From the NCBI GenBank assembly GCA_028874995.1, contig JAPPGM010000048.1:1-54245 (forward strand): DNA of 54,245 bases. Reading direction: 5' to 3'. The position numbers and the translations under genes are program-made. Below are positions 1 through 8,546 of this stretch, one piece after another. The notes under the pieces were generated by a model. It was not told the DNA's origin. It ran no database searches and was given only the letters and a program-made list of their open reading frames with translations. This DNA comes from Gemmatimonadota bacterium. GTDB taxonomy: Bacteria; Gemmatimonadota; Gemmatimonadetes; Longimicrobiales; Gaopeijiaceae. The first letter of the stretch is position 1. Every line of letters starts with the position of its first letter.

Positions 1-290
<290 letters not shown>

Positions 291-485
291 CGGACCCTAA
301 GGGCACCGCGCCACCCCCTGACCCTACTTTTGGAAACTGTAGTTGCGCCGGACCACCCGGTTTTCGTCAAGCGGAGCCCGCTCCCGCCCACGAACAGATC
401 GTCCTCCCGACCCGACGAGCAGCTTGCCGCAAGCCTGCGGCACTCGACAAACTTGCGGCGACCCTCAACCCCGGAAGCGAGCTTG
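291..485. other. Intergenic stretch
   Basis: No gene, repeat or clear promoter is recognised between the intron tail and the SRPBCC-like gene. A purine-rich GGAAG at about 472-477 is placed to act as ribosome binding site for the ATG at 486. Confidence 0.4.
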
Positions 486-968
486 ATGACCAGAACCGGA
501 GCGGACCGGCGAGTGCACATCGAGACGACAGGCGTAGTGCGCATTTCCCTGTCGGCTTCGGATGCATTCCCGCTCTTCAATGCGGAAGGTGAGCGAAGAT
601 GGGTTGCCGGGTGGGATCCCAGGTGCGTTTACCCGGCCGAGTCCGGCGTGGGAGAGGGTGCAGTCTTCCAGACCCGCAAGGGCGCCGGAACCGCGACATG
701 GGTCCAGACGCGGCACGAGCCCGCCACGGGCCACGCGTCGTTCGTGTATGTCCTGCCCGACCACCACGTCGCCATGGTGGACGTCTGCGTGACGCCAGAC
801 GGCGACGGACGAAGCCGCGCGTCGGTGCGGTATCGCATGACATCCCTCTCATGCGATGCGGACGACTTCGTGCGCGGATTCGCCGGCGGGTTCGGCGACC
901 TCATGATCCATTGGGAGAAGGCCATTCAGCGGCACATTGTGGAGGGGGTCCCGCTTTCCGCGGAGTGA
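486..968 (+). CDS. SRPBCC/START-like domain protein
   Basis: 160 residues. The ATG at 486 is chosen over the upstream one at 330 because the extra N-terminus is low-complexity and a GGAAG lies just before 486. The protein resembles the polyketide-cyclase/START-like fold: a beta strand with a VRISLSASDAFPLF segment, then a WVAGWDPRCVYP motif, a short glycine turn (EGAVFQT), several strands ending in YRMTSLS, and a long C-terminal helix beginning near FVRGFAGGF. No signal peptide is seen, so it is probably cytosolic. Such proteins bind hydrophobic ligands; the ligand is unknown. It stands alone, 82 bp from the convergent DadA-like gene. Confidence 0.65.
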   Translation: MTRTGADRRVHIETTGVVRISLSASDAFPLFNAEGERRWVAGWDPRCVYPAESGVGEGAVFQTRKGAGTATWVQTRHEPATGHASFVYVLPDHHVAMVDVCVTPDGDGRSRASVRYRMTSLSCDADDFVRGFAGGFGDLMIHWEKAIQRHIVEGVPLSAE

Positions 969-1050
969 AGTCGCGTCACGTTGCAAGCCCATACTTACGA
1001 CTGATTCGACCCCAATCCGTGATCTTCGGGGGCATTCACTGCTTCCCCTC

Positions 1051-2259
1051 TCAGACCATCTCCGACCCCCCTTCCACCATCAACCCGGCTAGCGCCCGAC
1101 CGCTACTCAACCCCAGCGTCACCCCCGACATCTGGTGCCCCGTATTCACATACACATTCTCACGCGACGGCACCCGGCCCATCACCGGGAGCGTATCGGG
1201 CAACATCGGCCGCATCCCCACCCACTCGCGGCCCCCATCCCGCGCCTCCGGGATGTCCACGTCGCGCCATACGACCCTCCGCAACGACCGCACGCGCGCT
1301 CGGTCCAACCGCTCATTCACTCCGGACAGCTCCATCGTCCCTCCGAACCGGAGCGCACCCTTGAACGGCGTGAGCCCGACGTGCGCGTCGCCCAGGTAGA
1401 GCGGCTGCCGCAGCTGGTTCCGGGGCTCCTTGATTGTCACCGAATACCCTTTTCCCGCGGTTAGTGGGATCCGCCACCCCAGCATCCTGGTCAACACGCC
1501 AGTGCTAGCACCAACTGCTAGCACTACCGCATCGCCATCCAGATCGCCCGCAGTCGTCCTCATCCCCGTCACCCGCCGCCCCTCCCCCCGGAACCCCACC
1601 ACTTTCGTCCCCTCCAGGATCTCCACACCCCGCCCACGCAACCCGGCCCCCAACCCCGCCGTCAGCGACTCCGGCCGCACATGGCAATCCGACTCCACGA
1701 AGAACCCGCGCGAAAACCCCGGTCGCAACATCGGCTCGAGCTCGTGGACCTCCGCCCCATCCACCTCCCACCACACGCTTTCACCCACCGCCGCCACCGC
1801 GGCCAGCTCCTCACGCCTCAAGGCCGCCTTGCCCCGATCCCGAAACGCAATCAAAGCCCCCACCCGCTCGAACTCGAAATCGACCCCTTCAGCCGCCAGC
1901 CCCTCATACAACTCCATCGTCCGCGCGTTCAGCTCCGCCAGCCTCCCGACCCCGTGCTCCCAGTCCGCCCGGTTACAGTGCGACCTGAACCGCAACAGCC
2001 ACGGCAGCAGCCCAGGCACCGCCGCCGGCCGCACATACAACGGACCGTCCCGCCGCAACGCCCACATCAGCGACTTCCAGGTCAGCCCCGGCGCCGGCAC
2101 CGGCGTCGAGATCGACGGACAGACCCAACCAAGGTTGCCCGCCGAACACCCGCCCCCCACCACCCCCGCCTCCACCACAAACGGCTCCGCTCCCGCCTTC
2201 TTCAGATACCACGCGGTCGCCAGCCCGATCACCCCGCCGCCAACCACCCCAACGCGCAT
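1051..2259 (-). CDS. FAD-dependent D-amino-acid dehydrogenase (DadA-like)
   Basis: 402 residues from the ATG at 2259; an upstream in-frame start at 2307 would add 16 residues but the dinucleotide-binding motif begins immediately at 2259 (VGVVGGGVIGLATAWYL). The N-terminal GxGxxG Rossmann motif, the CSAGNLGWV segment and the C-terminal NTGHQMSGVTLGLSSGR motif are those of the DAO/DadA family. These flavoenzymes oxidise D-amino acids to 2-oxo acids and ammonia. It is the last gene of a five-gene operon and follows the D-aminoacylase gene by about 50 bp, which fits deacylation followed by oxidation. Substrate is inferred from family and context only. Confidence 0.85.
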   Translation of the reverse strand: MRVGVVGGGVIGLATAWYLKKAGAEPFVVEAGVVGGGCSAGNLGWVCPSISTPVPAPGLTWKSLMWALRRDGPLYVRPAAVPGLLPWLLRFRSHCNRADWEHGVGRLAELNARTMELYEGLAAEGVDFEFERVGALIAFRDRGKAALRREELAAVAAVGESVWWEVDGAEVHELEPMLRPGFSRGFFVESDCHVRPESLTAGLGAGLRGRGVEILEGTKVVGFRGEGRRVTGMRTTAGDLDGDAVVLAVGASTGVLTRMLGWRIPLTAGKGYSVTIKEPRNQLRQPLYLGDAHVGLTPFKGALRFGGTMELSGVNERLDRARVRSLRRVVWRDVDIPEARDGGREWVGMRPMLPDTLPVMGRVPSRENVYVNTGHQMSGVTLGLSSGRALAGLMVEGGSEMV

Positions 2260-2310
2260 CACGCCCAGCCCGGACCTGCCCCCACACCTAGTTCGCTCAC
2301 CCCGCACAGC

Positions 2311-4113
2311 CTACCCCTCCCCCCGGTACCCCGCCCCCCGCACGATCATCCCCGGCTTCGCACCCGTGTGCACCCCACCCCGCATCACCGCCACCCCGTT
2401 CACGAACACCTCCTCGATCCCCACCGACAGCTGGTGCGGTTCCTCGAACGTCGCCCGGTCCCCGACGGTCACCGGATCGAACACGACCACGTCCGCGTAC
2501 ATCCCCGCCCTGAGCAGCCCCCGGTCCGGGATCGACAACCGGGTCGCGACCGCCGAGGTCATCTTGCGCACGGCGTCCTCGAGGGTGATGACCCCCTGGT
2601 CCCGCACGTACCGCCCCAGGATGCGTGGGTACGTCCCGTACGACCTCGGGTGGACCATCCCGGTCGCGGTTTCCGGATCGTGCCCCCCCGCGTCCGTTCC
2701 GATCTTGATCCAGGGCTGCTGCAGCTGCAGCGCGATGTTCTCCTCGGTCATCATGAAGAGGACCATCCCCGTGCCGCCCTGCGTCATGAGCAGCAGTTCG
2801 ATCGCCGCGTCCACCCAGTCAACCCCCATGTCGGCGGCGATGTCGGCCAGCCACATCCCCACATAGCCCGCGGCCCCGCTGGGCTCGCCGTCCGGTCCCG
2901 TCTCGGCGACCGCCGTGATCATGATCCCCTCGGGAGTCGCGAGCACCCCCAGATTCTCCCAGTCGCCGTCGTCCGCCAGGACCTCGTCGTGAATGCGCTG
3001 CCGGATTTCCGGATCCCGCAGGTTGTCGAGGAGCGCCCCTCCCTCCGACGCCCACGGGGGCAGCACGGCCGAGAGTCCCGTCCCCCCGGCCGGATAGGGG
3101 TACATGTCGGCCTGCACATCCATCCCGGCGGCGCGCGCCGAATCGATCTTCGCGATCGCCAGGGCGGCCTTGTGGTGGTTGCGCCGTCCGGCGGCCTTCA
3201 GGTGGTAGATCTCGACCGGCACGCCCGCCCGCTCCCCGATCTCGATGGATTCGTCGATCGCCTCCAGCAGACGGTCCGCCTCGGAGCGCAGGTGGGTGAT
3301 GTAGAGCCCGTGCGGCGCGCTCGCCGCCACCACCTCCACCAGTTCATCCGTAGATGCGAAGCTGCCCGGCGGGTAGATCAGCGCGGTTGCCACCCCGAAG
3401 GCGCCGTCCTCCATGGCCCGCCGCACCACCGCCCGCATGGTGTCCAGTTCGGCCTCGGTCGCGTCCCCGGCAGCCTCGCCCTTCGCGTACACCCGCACCG
3501 TGGTCGCGCCCACGAACGACCCAAAGTTCGGCGAGGCGCCGTTTTCCGCCATTGCCCTGAGCCAGCGGTCGAAGCCGCGCGGACCCGAGAAGTCGAGCCG
3601 TTCCCCCCGCGCCTCGGGGTCCACCAGCCCGGCGCCCCGGTGCGTGTTCGCATTGGCGGGGGCGTTCGTCCACCCCTCGCCCATGATCTCGGTGGTGATG
3701 CCCTGGGTGATCTTGCCGAGCAGCCGCCCGTCGCCCGTCAGCAGCTGCCCGCGCGAGTGCGACTGGATGTCGATGAAGCCGGGCGCCACCACCTTGCCGG
3801 TTGCGTCGATCCGCTCACCGGCCTCAACGCCGGCCAACCCGCCCACCGGCACCACCGCCGCGATCCGGTCCCCGCGAATGCCGACATCGCCGTAGAACCA
3901 GGCCGCCCCCGTCCCGTCCACCACCCGCCCGTTCTCGATCACCACATCCATCGCGCCCCCTCCCTCGCCGAACCCGCCGGTTCCCTCGCCGGACGCACCG
4001 CCTCCGGACCCGTATCCGCCAGCTCCCCGACCGCCCCCATCCCCGCAGGCGGCCAGCGAGACCGACATCCCGAGCGCGACGAAACCCCTCAGCAAGTCGA
4101 TCCTCCCTCTCAT
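2311..4113 (-). CDS. N-acyl-D-amino-acid deacylase family lipoprotein
   Basis: 600 residues; the ATG at 4113 lies just after the stop of the preceding gene (stop codon 4115-4117). A signal peptide ends in a lipobox with Cys23, followed by a Gly-rich linker of about 45 residues, so it is probably membrane-anchored outside the cytoplasm. The amidohydrolase barrel begins at VVIENGRVVDGTG. Metal-site motifs are FIDIQSHSRG (first His of the usual HxH replaced by Gln), EIMGEGWTNAP where classical D-aminoacylases have a Cys, then LYITHLRSE, VEIYHLKAAG and IGTDAGGHD. The family removes acyl groups from N-acyl-D-amino acids. The Gln and Glu substitutions suggest a sub-branch whose substrate may differ. 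Confidence 0.82.
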   Translation of the reverse strand: MRGRIDLLRGFVALGMSVSLAACGDGGGRGAGGYGSGGGASGEGTGGFGEGGGAMDVVIENGRVVDGTGAAWFYGDVGIRGDRIAAVVPVGGLAGVEAGERIDATGKVVAPGFIDIQSHSRGQLLTGDGRLLGKITQGITTEIMGEGWTNAPANANTHRGAGLVDPEARGERLDFSGPRGFDRWLRAMAENGASPNFGSFVGATTVRVYAKGEAAGDATEAELDTMRAVVRRAMEDGAFGVATALIYPPGSFASTDELVEVVAASAPHGLYITHLRSEADRLLEAIDESIEIGERAGVPVEIYHLKAAGRRNHHKAALAIAKIDSARAAGMDVQADMYPYPAGGTGLSAVLPPWASEGGALLDNLRDPEIRQRIHDEVLADDGDWENLGVLATPEGIMITAVAETGPDGEPSGAAGYVGMWLADIAADMGVDWVDAAIELLLMTQGGTGMVLFMMTEENIALQLQQPWIKIGTDAGGHDPETATGMVHPRSYGTYPRILGRYVRDQGVITLEDAVRKMTSAVATRLSIPDRGLLRAGMYADVVVFDPVTVGDRATFEEPHQLSVGIEEVFVNGVAVMRGGVHTGAKPGMIVRGAGYRGEG

Positions 4114-4114
4114 C

Positions 4115-5464
4115 TCACTCCTGCCTCTCAAACACCAGGCGGCCGTCCACATACACCCGGCTCGCCCACGTTCGAATGCTCAGCGGATCGCCGTCGAAGA
4201 CGACCACGTCCGCGTCCTTCCCCACCTCCAGACTGCCCATCCGGTCCGCCACCCCCAGCACCTCCGCCGGGCTCAGCGTCACCGCCCGCAGGACATCCGC
4301 CTCGCTCATCCCGTGCCCCCGCGCGATCGACGCATCGATGAGCAGCCACTGACCCGCGACACCCGGCCCGAATCGGCCGAACCCCCGCGAGAAGCTTGCC
4401 AGCGAGACGTGCACCCCCGCCTCGTTCAGCCAGACCGCGTTGCGCTCGTCCACGGCCCCGTACTCGCCCTCGTCGGGAATCTCCTCGCCGGAGACGTACG
4501 GGTGCGAAATCGGCCCCAGAACGACCGGAATCGCCCAATTCGCAAGCTCCTCCCGCATCTCGTGCGCCCCAGCGCCCCCGTCGATCACCAGTTGGAAGCC
4601 GAACTCCTCCGACAACTCCATCGCCACCCGGATGTCGCGCGCCGCGTTGGCCTGCACCCGCGCCGGGACCTCGCCCTTCAGCAGCCGCGCGAGCGCCTCC
4701 ATGCCGAGATCGCGCGGAGTCGCCCCAGCCTCCCCGGCGCCGGTCGCGGCCACCCACTCCTGCGCCCTCACCAGCAACTCCCGCAGCTGAGCGACAACCG
4801 CCATCCGCGTCGAGGGCGACCGCGACTGCTCCCGGTAGGTCGACGCAGGACGTCCCCCCAGCGTGATATCGATCGCCGCCGGCTCGCGCACGATCAGATC
4901 GTCGAAGCGCGCCGCGGCCGTCTTCACCACCGCACCCTGCCCACCGAGCACCGTCGCGTCCCCCGGCCCGACATACATCGCCGTGACGCCCCCCGACAGC
5001 AGCTCGCGCACCCGTATCTCGCCCGCCTCCCCCGAGCCGAAGTCCCCGAACGGCGAAAACGCCTCGATGATCCGCAGTTCGGGCGTGAGCGGGTTCGGCA
5101 CCTCGTTCATGTCCTCGCCGGCGATCCCGTAGTAGCTCATCGCGTCGATGATCCCCGGCATGACCACGCTCCCGGTCACGTCCACGACCTCCGCTCCCGC
5201 GGGAATCGCAACGTCCGCGCCCACCGCCGCGATCCTGCCGTCCACGATCAGCACCGTCCCCCCTGGCACGGGTTCCGAGGAGATGGGAAAAACCAGCCCC
5301 CCGGTAAGGGCGATGGCCTGTGCCTGGACCCCGGCGCCTCCGCCATGGATCGCGGCCATGGTCATCACGGCCACCCCGATCGCCCCTATCCTGGCGCGCC
5401 CGCTGGCCCATCCAGCCATTGCCCCGCCCACCATCCCGTGCCCGACCTGCGCCCAAGCCCCCAT
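4115..5464 (-). CDS. Imidazolonepropionase-type amidohydrolase, metal ligands lost (probable pseudoenzyme)
   Basis: 449 residues, start ATG at 5464 overlapping the upstream stop by one base (TGATG). A signal peptide runs to about residue 50 (GGGAGVQAQA), so the protein is exported. The fold is that of COG1228 amidohydrolases: an N-terminal beta-sandwich strand set (VLIVDGRIAAVGA), barrel, and C-terminal LGVADRMGSLEVGKDADVVVFDG. The usual HxH of strand 1 reads DAMSYYG (Met109, Tyr111), the strand-5/6 histidines are replaced (VQANAARDI), and the final Asp region reads VSLASFSRG. The sister gene just upstream keeps all of them. The frame is intact, so the protein is likely made but not a conventional metallohydrolase. 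Confidence 0.8.
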   Translation of the reverse strand: MGAWAQVGHGMVGGAMAGWASGRARIGAIGVAVMTMAAIHGGGAGVQAQAIALTGGLVFPISSEPVPGGTVLIVDGRIAAVGADVAIPAGAEVVDVTGSVVMPGIIDAMSYYGIAGEDMNEVPNPLTPELRIIEAFSPFGDFGSGEAGEIRVRELLSGGVTAMYVGPGDATVLGGQGAVVKTAAARFDDLIVREPAAIDITLGGRPASTYREQSRSPSTRMAVVAQLRELLVRAQEWVAATGAGEAGATPRDLGMEALARLLKGEVPARVQANAARDIRVAMELSEEFGFQLVIDGGAGAHEMREELANWAIPVVLGPISHPYVSGEEIPDEGEYGAVDERNAVWLNEAGVHVSLASFSRGFGRFGPGVAGQWLLIDASIARGHGMSEADVLRAVTLSPAEVLGVADRMGSLEVGKDADVVVFDGDPLSIRTWASRVYVDGRLVFERQE

Positions 5465-6675
5465 CACGACCCCTCCCGCTCCCGGTCATACGCCACCAAT
5501 CCGTCCACATACACCCGCGTCACCAGGCTGCTCACCTCGTACCACGTCCCGTTCAGCACCACGATGTCCGCGTCCTTGCCCACCTCCAGACTCCCCACGC
5601 GGTCCTCCACCCCCGCGATCGCGGCCGGGTTGATCGTCACCGCCTCGAGCGCCTGCTGCTCGGTCATCCCGTAGCGGATCCCGAGCCCGGCGTTGCCCCG
5701 CTGCCACTTCGACCCCACCACCGGGTCATCGGTGTGAAAGGCGAAGCGGACCCCCTTCTCGTTCATCACGGTGCCTGTCGCCATCACTTCGTCGGAGAGC
5801 GCGATGCGGGTGAAGAGCGGCATCCCCACCACGTCGATCCCGGCCTCCGCGATCTCGTCGGCGACCTTGTACGCTTCGGTCGAGTGGTGGATCGTCAGCC
5901 CGAAGCCGAACTCCCGCGACAGCCGAATGATCGCGAGGATGTCGTGCGCCTGGTGGACGTGGGAGCGGATCCGGTCCTCGCCGTTCAGGACGCGGACCAG
6001 CGCCTCCATGGCCAGGTCGCGGGGCGGTGCCGGCCCCTCGCGGCCGCCCGCCTCCCATGCGTCCCGCTTCGCCCGGTACTCGCGCGCCTCGATGAACTTG
6101 GCGCGCAGCAGCGCCGTGACCGCCATGCTGGTAGTGGGCGACTGATCGGGACGTTTGCGGCCCATCGCGATCTTGAGTCCGCCGCGCTCGCGTACGATCC
6201 GTTCTTCTATTGACTCGCCCCAAGTCTTGATCACGATCGCCTGACCGCTCGAAACCTCGCCGCTCCCCGGCCCCGTCACGACCGTGGTCACCCCGCCCTT
6301 CACCGCCCCCTTCCAGAAGGCGTCGTCGGGCGAGAGTACGTCGCGGATGCGGTGCTGCGGACCGAACCGGACCGGGAACTCGTTGAGGTCGCGGCTGTCC
6401 ACGCCGATGTGCGAGTGGTTGTCCAGCATGCCGGGCATGATGACCATGCCGCTCAGATCAACGACCTCGGCGCCGTCGGGCGGGGAGAGATCCGCGCCCA
6501 GCGCCGTGATCACCCCGTTCCGGAAGACGATCGTGCCGTTGTCAACGGGCGGCCCGGCCGCCGTGTGGATCCGCGCGCCGACGAGTGCCACCGCGGTGGC
6601 CTGCGCGGTCGCCTCCGTCGCGGTGGCGCTCGGCAGGAACCCGAGCGCGACGGCACACGCCAGCCGCGCGGACAT
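5464..6675 (-). CDS. Imidazolonepropionase-type amidohydrolase, exported
   Basis: 403 residues from the ATG at 6675, 8 bp after the GNAT gene. A short signal peptide (to about residue 25) indicates export. Metal ligands are present: His87 and His89 in DNHSHIG, His241/His244 in SHVHQAHDI, His263/264 in LTIHHSTEA, and an HTDD motif at 314-317. The C-terminus carries the NPAAIAGVEDRVGSLEVGKDADIVVLNG strand signature of the COG1228 group, which includes Xaa-Pro and Xaa-Arg dipeptidases and carnosinase-like enzymes. A dipeptide or acylated amino acid substrate fits the operon. It is coupled to the next gene by a TGATG overlap. Confidence 0.85.
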   Translation of the reverse strand: MSARLACAVALGFLPSATATEATAQATAVALVGARIHTAAGPPVDNGTIVFRNGVITALGADLSPPDGAEVVDLSGMVIMPGMLDNHSHIGVDSRDLNEFPVRFGPQHRIRDVLSPDDAFWKGAVKGGVTTVVTGPGSGEVSSGQAIVIKTWGESIEERIVRERGGLKIAMGRKRPDQSPTTSMAVTALLRAKFIEAREYRAKRDAWEAGGREGPAPPRDLAMEALVRVLNGEDRIRSHVHQAHDILAIIRLSREFGFGLTIHHSTEAYKVADEIAEAGIDVVGMPLFTRIALSDEVMATGTVMNEKGVRFAFHTDDPVVGSKWQRGNAGLGIRYGMTEQQALEAVTINPAAIAGVEDRVGSLEVGKDADIVVLNGTWYEVSSLVTRVYVDGLVAYDREREGS

Positions 6676-6683
6676 CAGCGTCC

Positions 6684-7541
6684 TCACACGCCGTGCGCGA
6701 CCGGCGCGGAAACACCCCGCCCCTTCGCCGCGATGTACCTCCCGTACTCCTCCCCCACCTTGAACCCCACGATCTCGTATCCCTCCGAGAAAAGGCCTGT
6801 CATGGCCGCTCCATTCGACCGACGCCACGCGAGAGCCTCGTCGAACGATCCCTCCGCCAGCGCATCGATGTCGCGCGGGACCGGCACTTCGATCACATCG
6901 GCGCCGGGCGGCACATGCCCGTTGCAACCGGGCCTTCCCATGTACGGGTGCCCGCCTCCCGGGATCCGGACGGACGGCGATCCGACCGATCCCGCGTCCC
7001 CCTTCATCGACCACCGCGCAATGAACCGGTCCGTGCCCAGCCGGTGCAGGTTGCTGTCCGTTGCCCCGTACATGTCCGGAACGAATTCGGCGATCGAGGC
7101 GCCCAGGCGGTTGAGGTTGAAGTGGGCGTTGCGCGCCACCAGCGGATCGAAGCTCCAATACAGTGCGTCCACGCCCAGTTCCGCCAGTGCTTTCTTCTGG
7201 GCCAACTTGAGGCGTCTCCCGATCCCGGCGTTGCGGGCGTCTCCGCGCACCGCGAGCATGTGGGACCAGTGGGCGAGTTCACCATGCCTGGGTCCCGTCA
7301 CTCCGAAGACGAAACCGAGCATTCCGCCGCCGGCATCGAACGCACCCAGGCAGATCCCGCCCATCTTCACCGCAATCCCCATCATGCTGACCGGCACGAT
7401 ATCGGAGAAGGACCGGCCCCACGTCTCGCGCTGCAGCTCGAGGCAGGCTTCGTACTCCGCCCGCGTCTTCACCGGCCGGATCCGAATTCCCGCTTCTGCC
7501 GGGTGAACCGGATCGGTTCCAGGTGTCGGGACCTCCGCCAT
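6684..7541 (-). CDS. GNAT-superfamily acyltransferase (COG3375-like)
   Basis: 285 residues, ATG at 7541, first gene of the operon. The GNAT core is visible: an acyl-CoA binding loop HMLAVRGDARNAGIGRRLK around residues 94-112, followed by the motif YWSFDPLVARNAHFNLNRLG that marks the COG3375 group. Members of this group occur next to N-succinylamino acid racemases, where they have been proposed to succinylate D-amino acids. No racemase is in this window. In this setting an N-acylation of a D-amino acid or dipeptide is a reasonable inference, not a demonstrated role. No signal peptide: cytosolic. Confidence 0.8.
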   Translation of the reverse strand: MAEVPTPGTDPVHPAEAGIRIRPVKTRAEYEACLELQRETWGRSFSDIVPVSMMGIAVKMGGICLGAFDAGGGMLGFVFGVTGPRHGELAHWSHMLAVRGDARNAGIGRRLKLAQKKALAELGVDALYWSFDPLVARNAHFNLNRLGASIAEFVPDMYGATDSNLHRLGTDRFIARWSMKGDAGSVGSPSVRIPGGGHPYMGRPGCNGHVPPGADVIEVPVPRDIDALAEGSFDEALAWRRSNGAAMTGLFSEGYEIVGFKVGEEYGRYIAAKGRGVSAPVAHGV

Positions 7542-7604
7542 GATTCTCCGGTTGAAGTGGGTTGCCTCCGGCCAACGGTCGGGAACCGGACAACGCTACG
7601 GCAT

Positions 7605-7672
7605 GGAACTGTATACGGCAAGGAATACAAAGACGGGCTCCCGGGTAGGTGGGGAATCGTTTTCCAACCCGT
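7605..7672. promoter_or_regulatory. Candidate GntR/FCD operator region
   Basis: The 219-bp gap between the divergent GNAT and GntR genes contains the palindrome TGTATAC (7610-7616) with a second TAC/GTA-rich half (GAATACA, 7623-7629), resembling the GTATAC-centred sites of FCD-type GntR regulators. A second loose inverted repeat, GGGGAA...TTTTCC, lies at 7651-7665. Position and family make an operator plausible; nothing here proves binding. Confidence 0.3.
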
Positions 7673-7760
7673 GATGCCAACGTATGTTAGGTTAGGTTGG
7701 GTGCCGGGATACCGGGAGGACCAGCCCCACCCAGCGATTTCCCACCATCGACGGAGACCC

Positions 7761-8459
7761 ATGGCGACACGCATCTCCGCTGCGCGCGATCGTGGCAGGC
7801 AGGCATACACCAAGCTGCGCAAGCTGATCGTCCATGGCCGTCTCGCCCCGGGTTCCCGACTCATCGAAACGGAGATCGCCGAACGCCTGCGGCTCAGCCG
7901 CACACCTGTCCGCAGCGCGCTGCAGCGCCTCATGCAGGAGGGGTACATCTCGGATCCCGGCAAGGGCCGCCAGAGCCGCCCGTTCGTCGCCCCCCTCACC
8001 AGGGACGACGCCGAGGAGCTGTTTCAGATCGTCGGCGAACTGGAGGGCCTGGCCGCATGGCGGGCCGCCCAGCTGGTGCATCGCCGCCGTCTCGTCAACA
8101 AGCTGAACCGGCTCAACGAAAAACTGCGTGTGGAAATCGAGGAGCCCGGACCGTCGAAGGAACTCATCCATCAGGTCGACACGCGGTTCCATCGATGCTA
8201 CGTGGAAGGAGGCGCCGGACCCCGTCTCCTGTCCCTGCACAACGCCATCAAGCCGCAGGCCGAACGGTACGCGCGCCTCTACGTCGACGCCCTGATGGAC
8301 CAGCTCGCCCTGTCCATCGACGAGCACCAGGCCACGATCGATGCCATCGAGGACGGCGACGCGGACCGGGCGCAGCTGGCGGTGCAAACCAATTGGCGCA
8401 ACGCGGGCGAGCGTCTCGGCGACGTGATCGAGCGGGCGGGGGAGCTGGGCAGCTGGTAA
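7761..8459 (+). CDS. GntR-family transcriptional regulator, FCD type
   Basis: 232 residues; the ATG at 7761 follows an ACGGAG ribosome binding site. Residues 10-75 form the GntR winged helix (AYTKLRKLIVHGRLAPG, then ETEIAERLRLSRTPVRSALQRL), and the rest is an all-helical FCD effector domain with the metal-ligand pattern DTRFHR and a later EHQATIDAIEDGD. It is divergent from the D-amino-acid operon, the usual arrangement for a local repressor answering to a pathway acid or amino acid. Effector unknown. Confidence 0.88.
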   Translation: MATRISAARDRGRQAYTKLRKLIVHGRLAPGSRLIETEIAERLRLSRTPVRSALQRLMQEGYISDPGKGRQSRPFVAPLTRDDAEELFQIVGELEGLAAWRAAQLVHRRRLVNKLNRLNEKLRVEIEEPGPSKELIHQVDTRFHRCYVEGGAGPRLLSLHNAIKPQAERYARLYVDALMDQLALSIDEHQATIDAIEDGDADRAQLAVQTNWRNAGERLGDVIERAGELGSW

Positions 8460-8546
8460 CCGGTCCACAAACCGCTACCTTCCGTCTCCTTCGCGAAGTG
8501 GCTCGTCCGCGCTTGTTGTAGTCTCCGGACAAGGAGGGGTCGAACG

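Noticed and set aside
1681-4341. Long plus-strand frame of 886 residues opposite the DadA-like, D-aminoacylase and amidohydrolase genes
   Set aside because: It is rich in Arg, His and Pro, has no recognisable domain, and mirrors genuine minus-strand genes with clear motifs, so it is a high-GC shadow frame.
4313-6213. Plus-strand frames of 453 and 297 residues across the two amidohydrolases
   Set aside because: Same composition bias and complete overlap with well-supported minus-strand genes.
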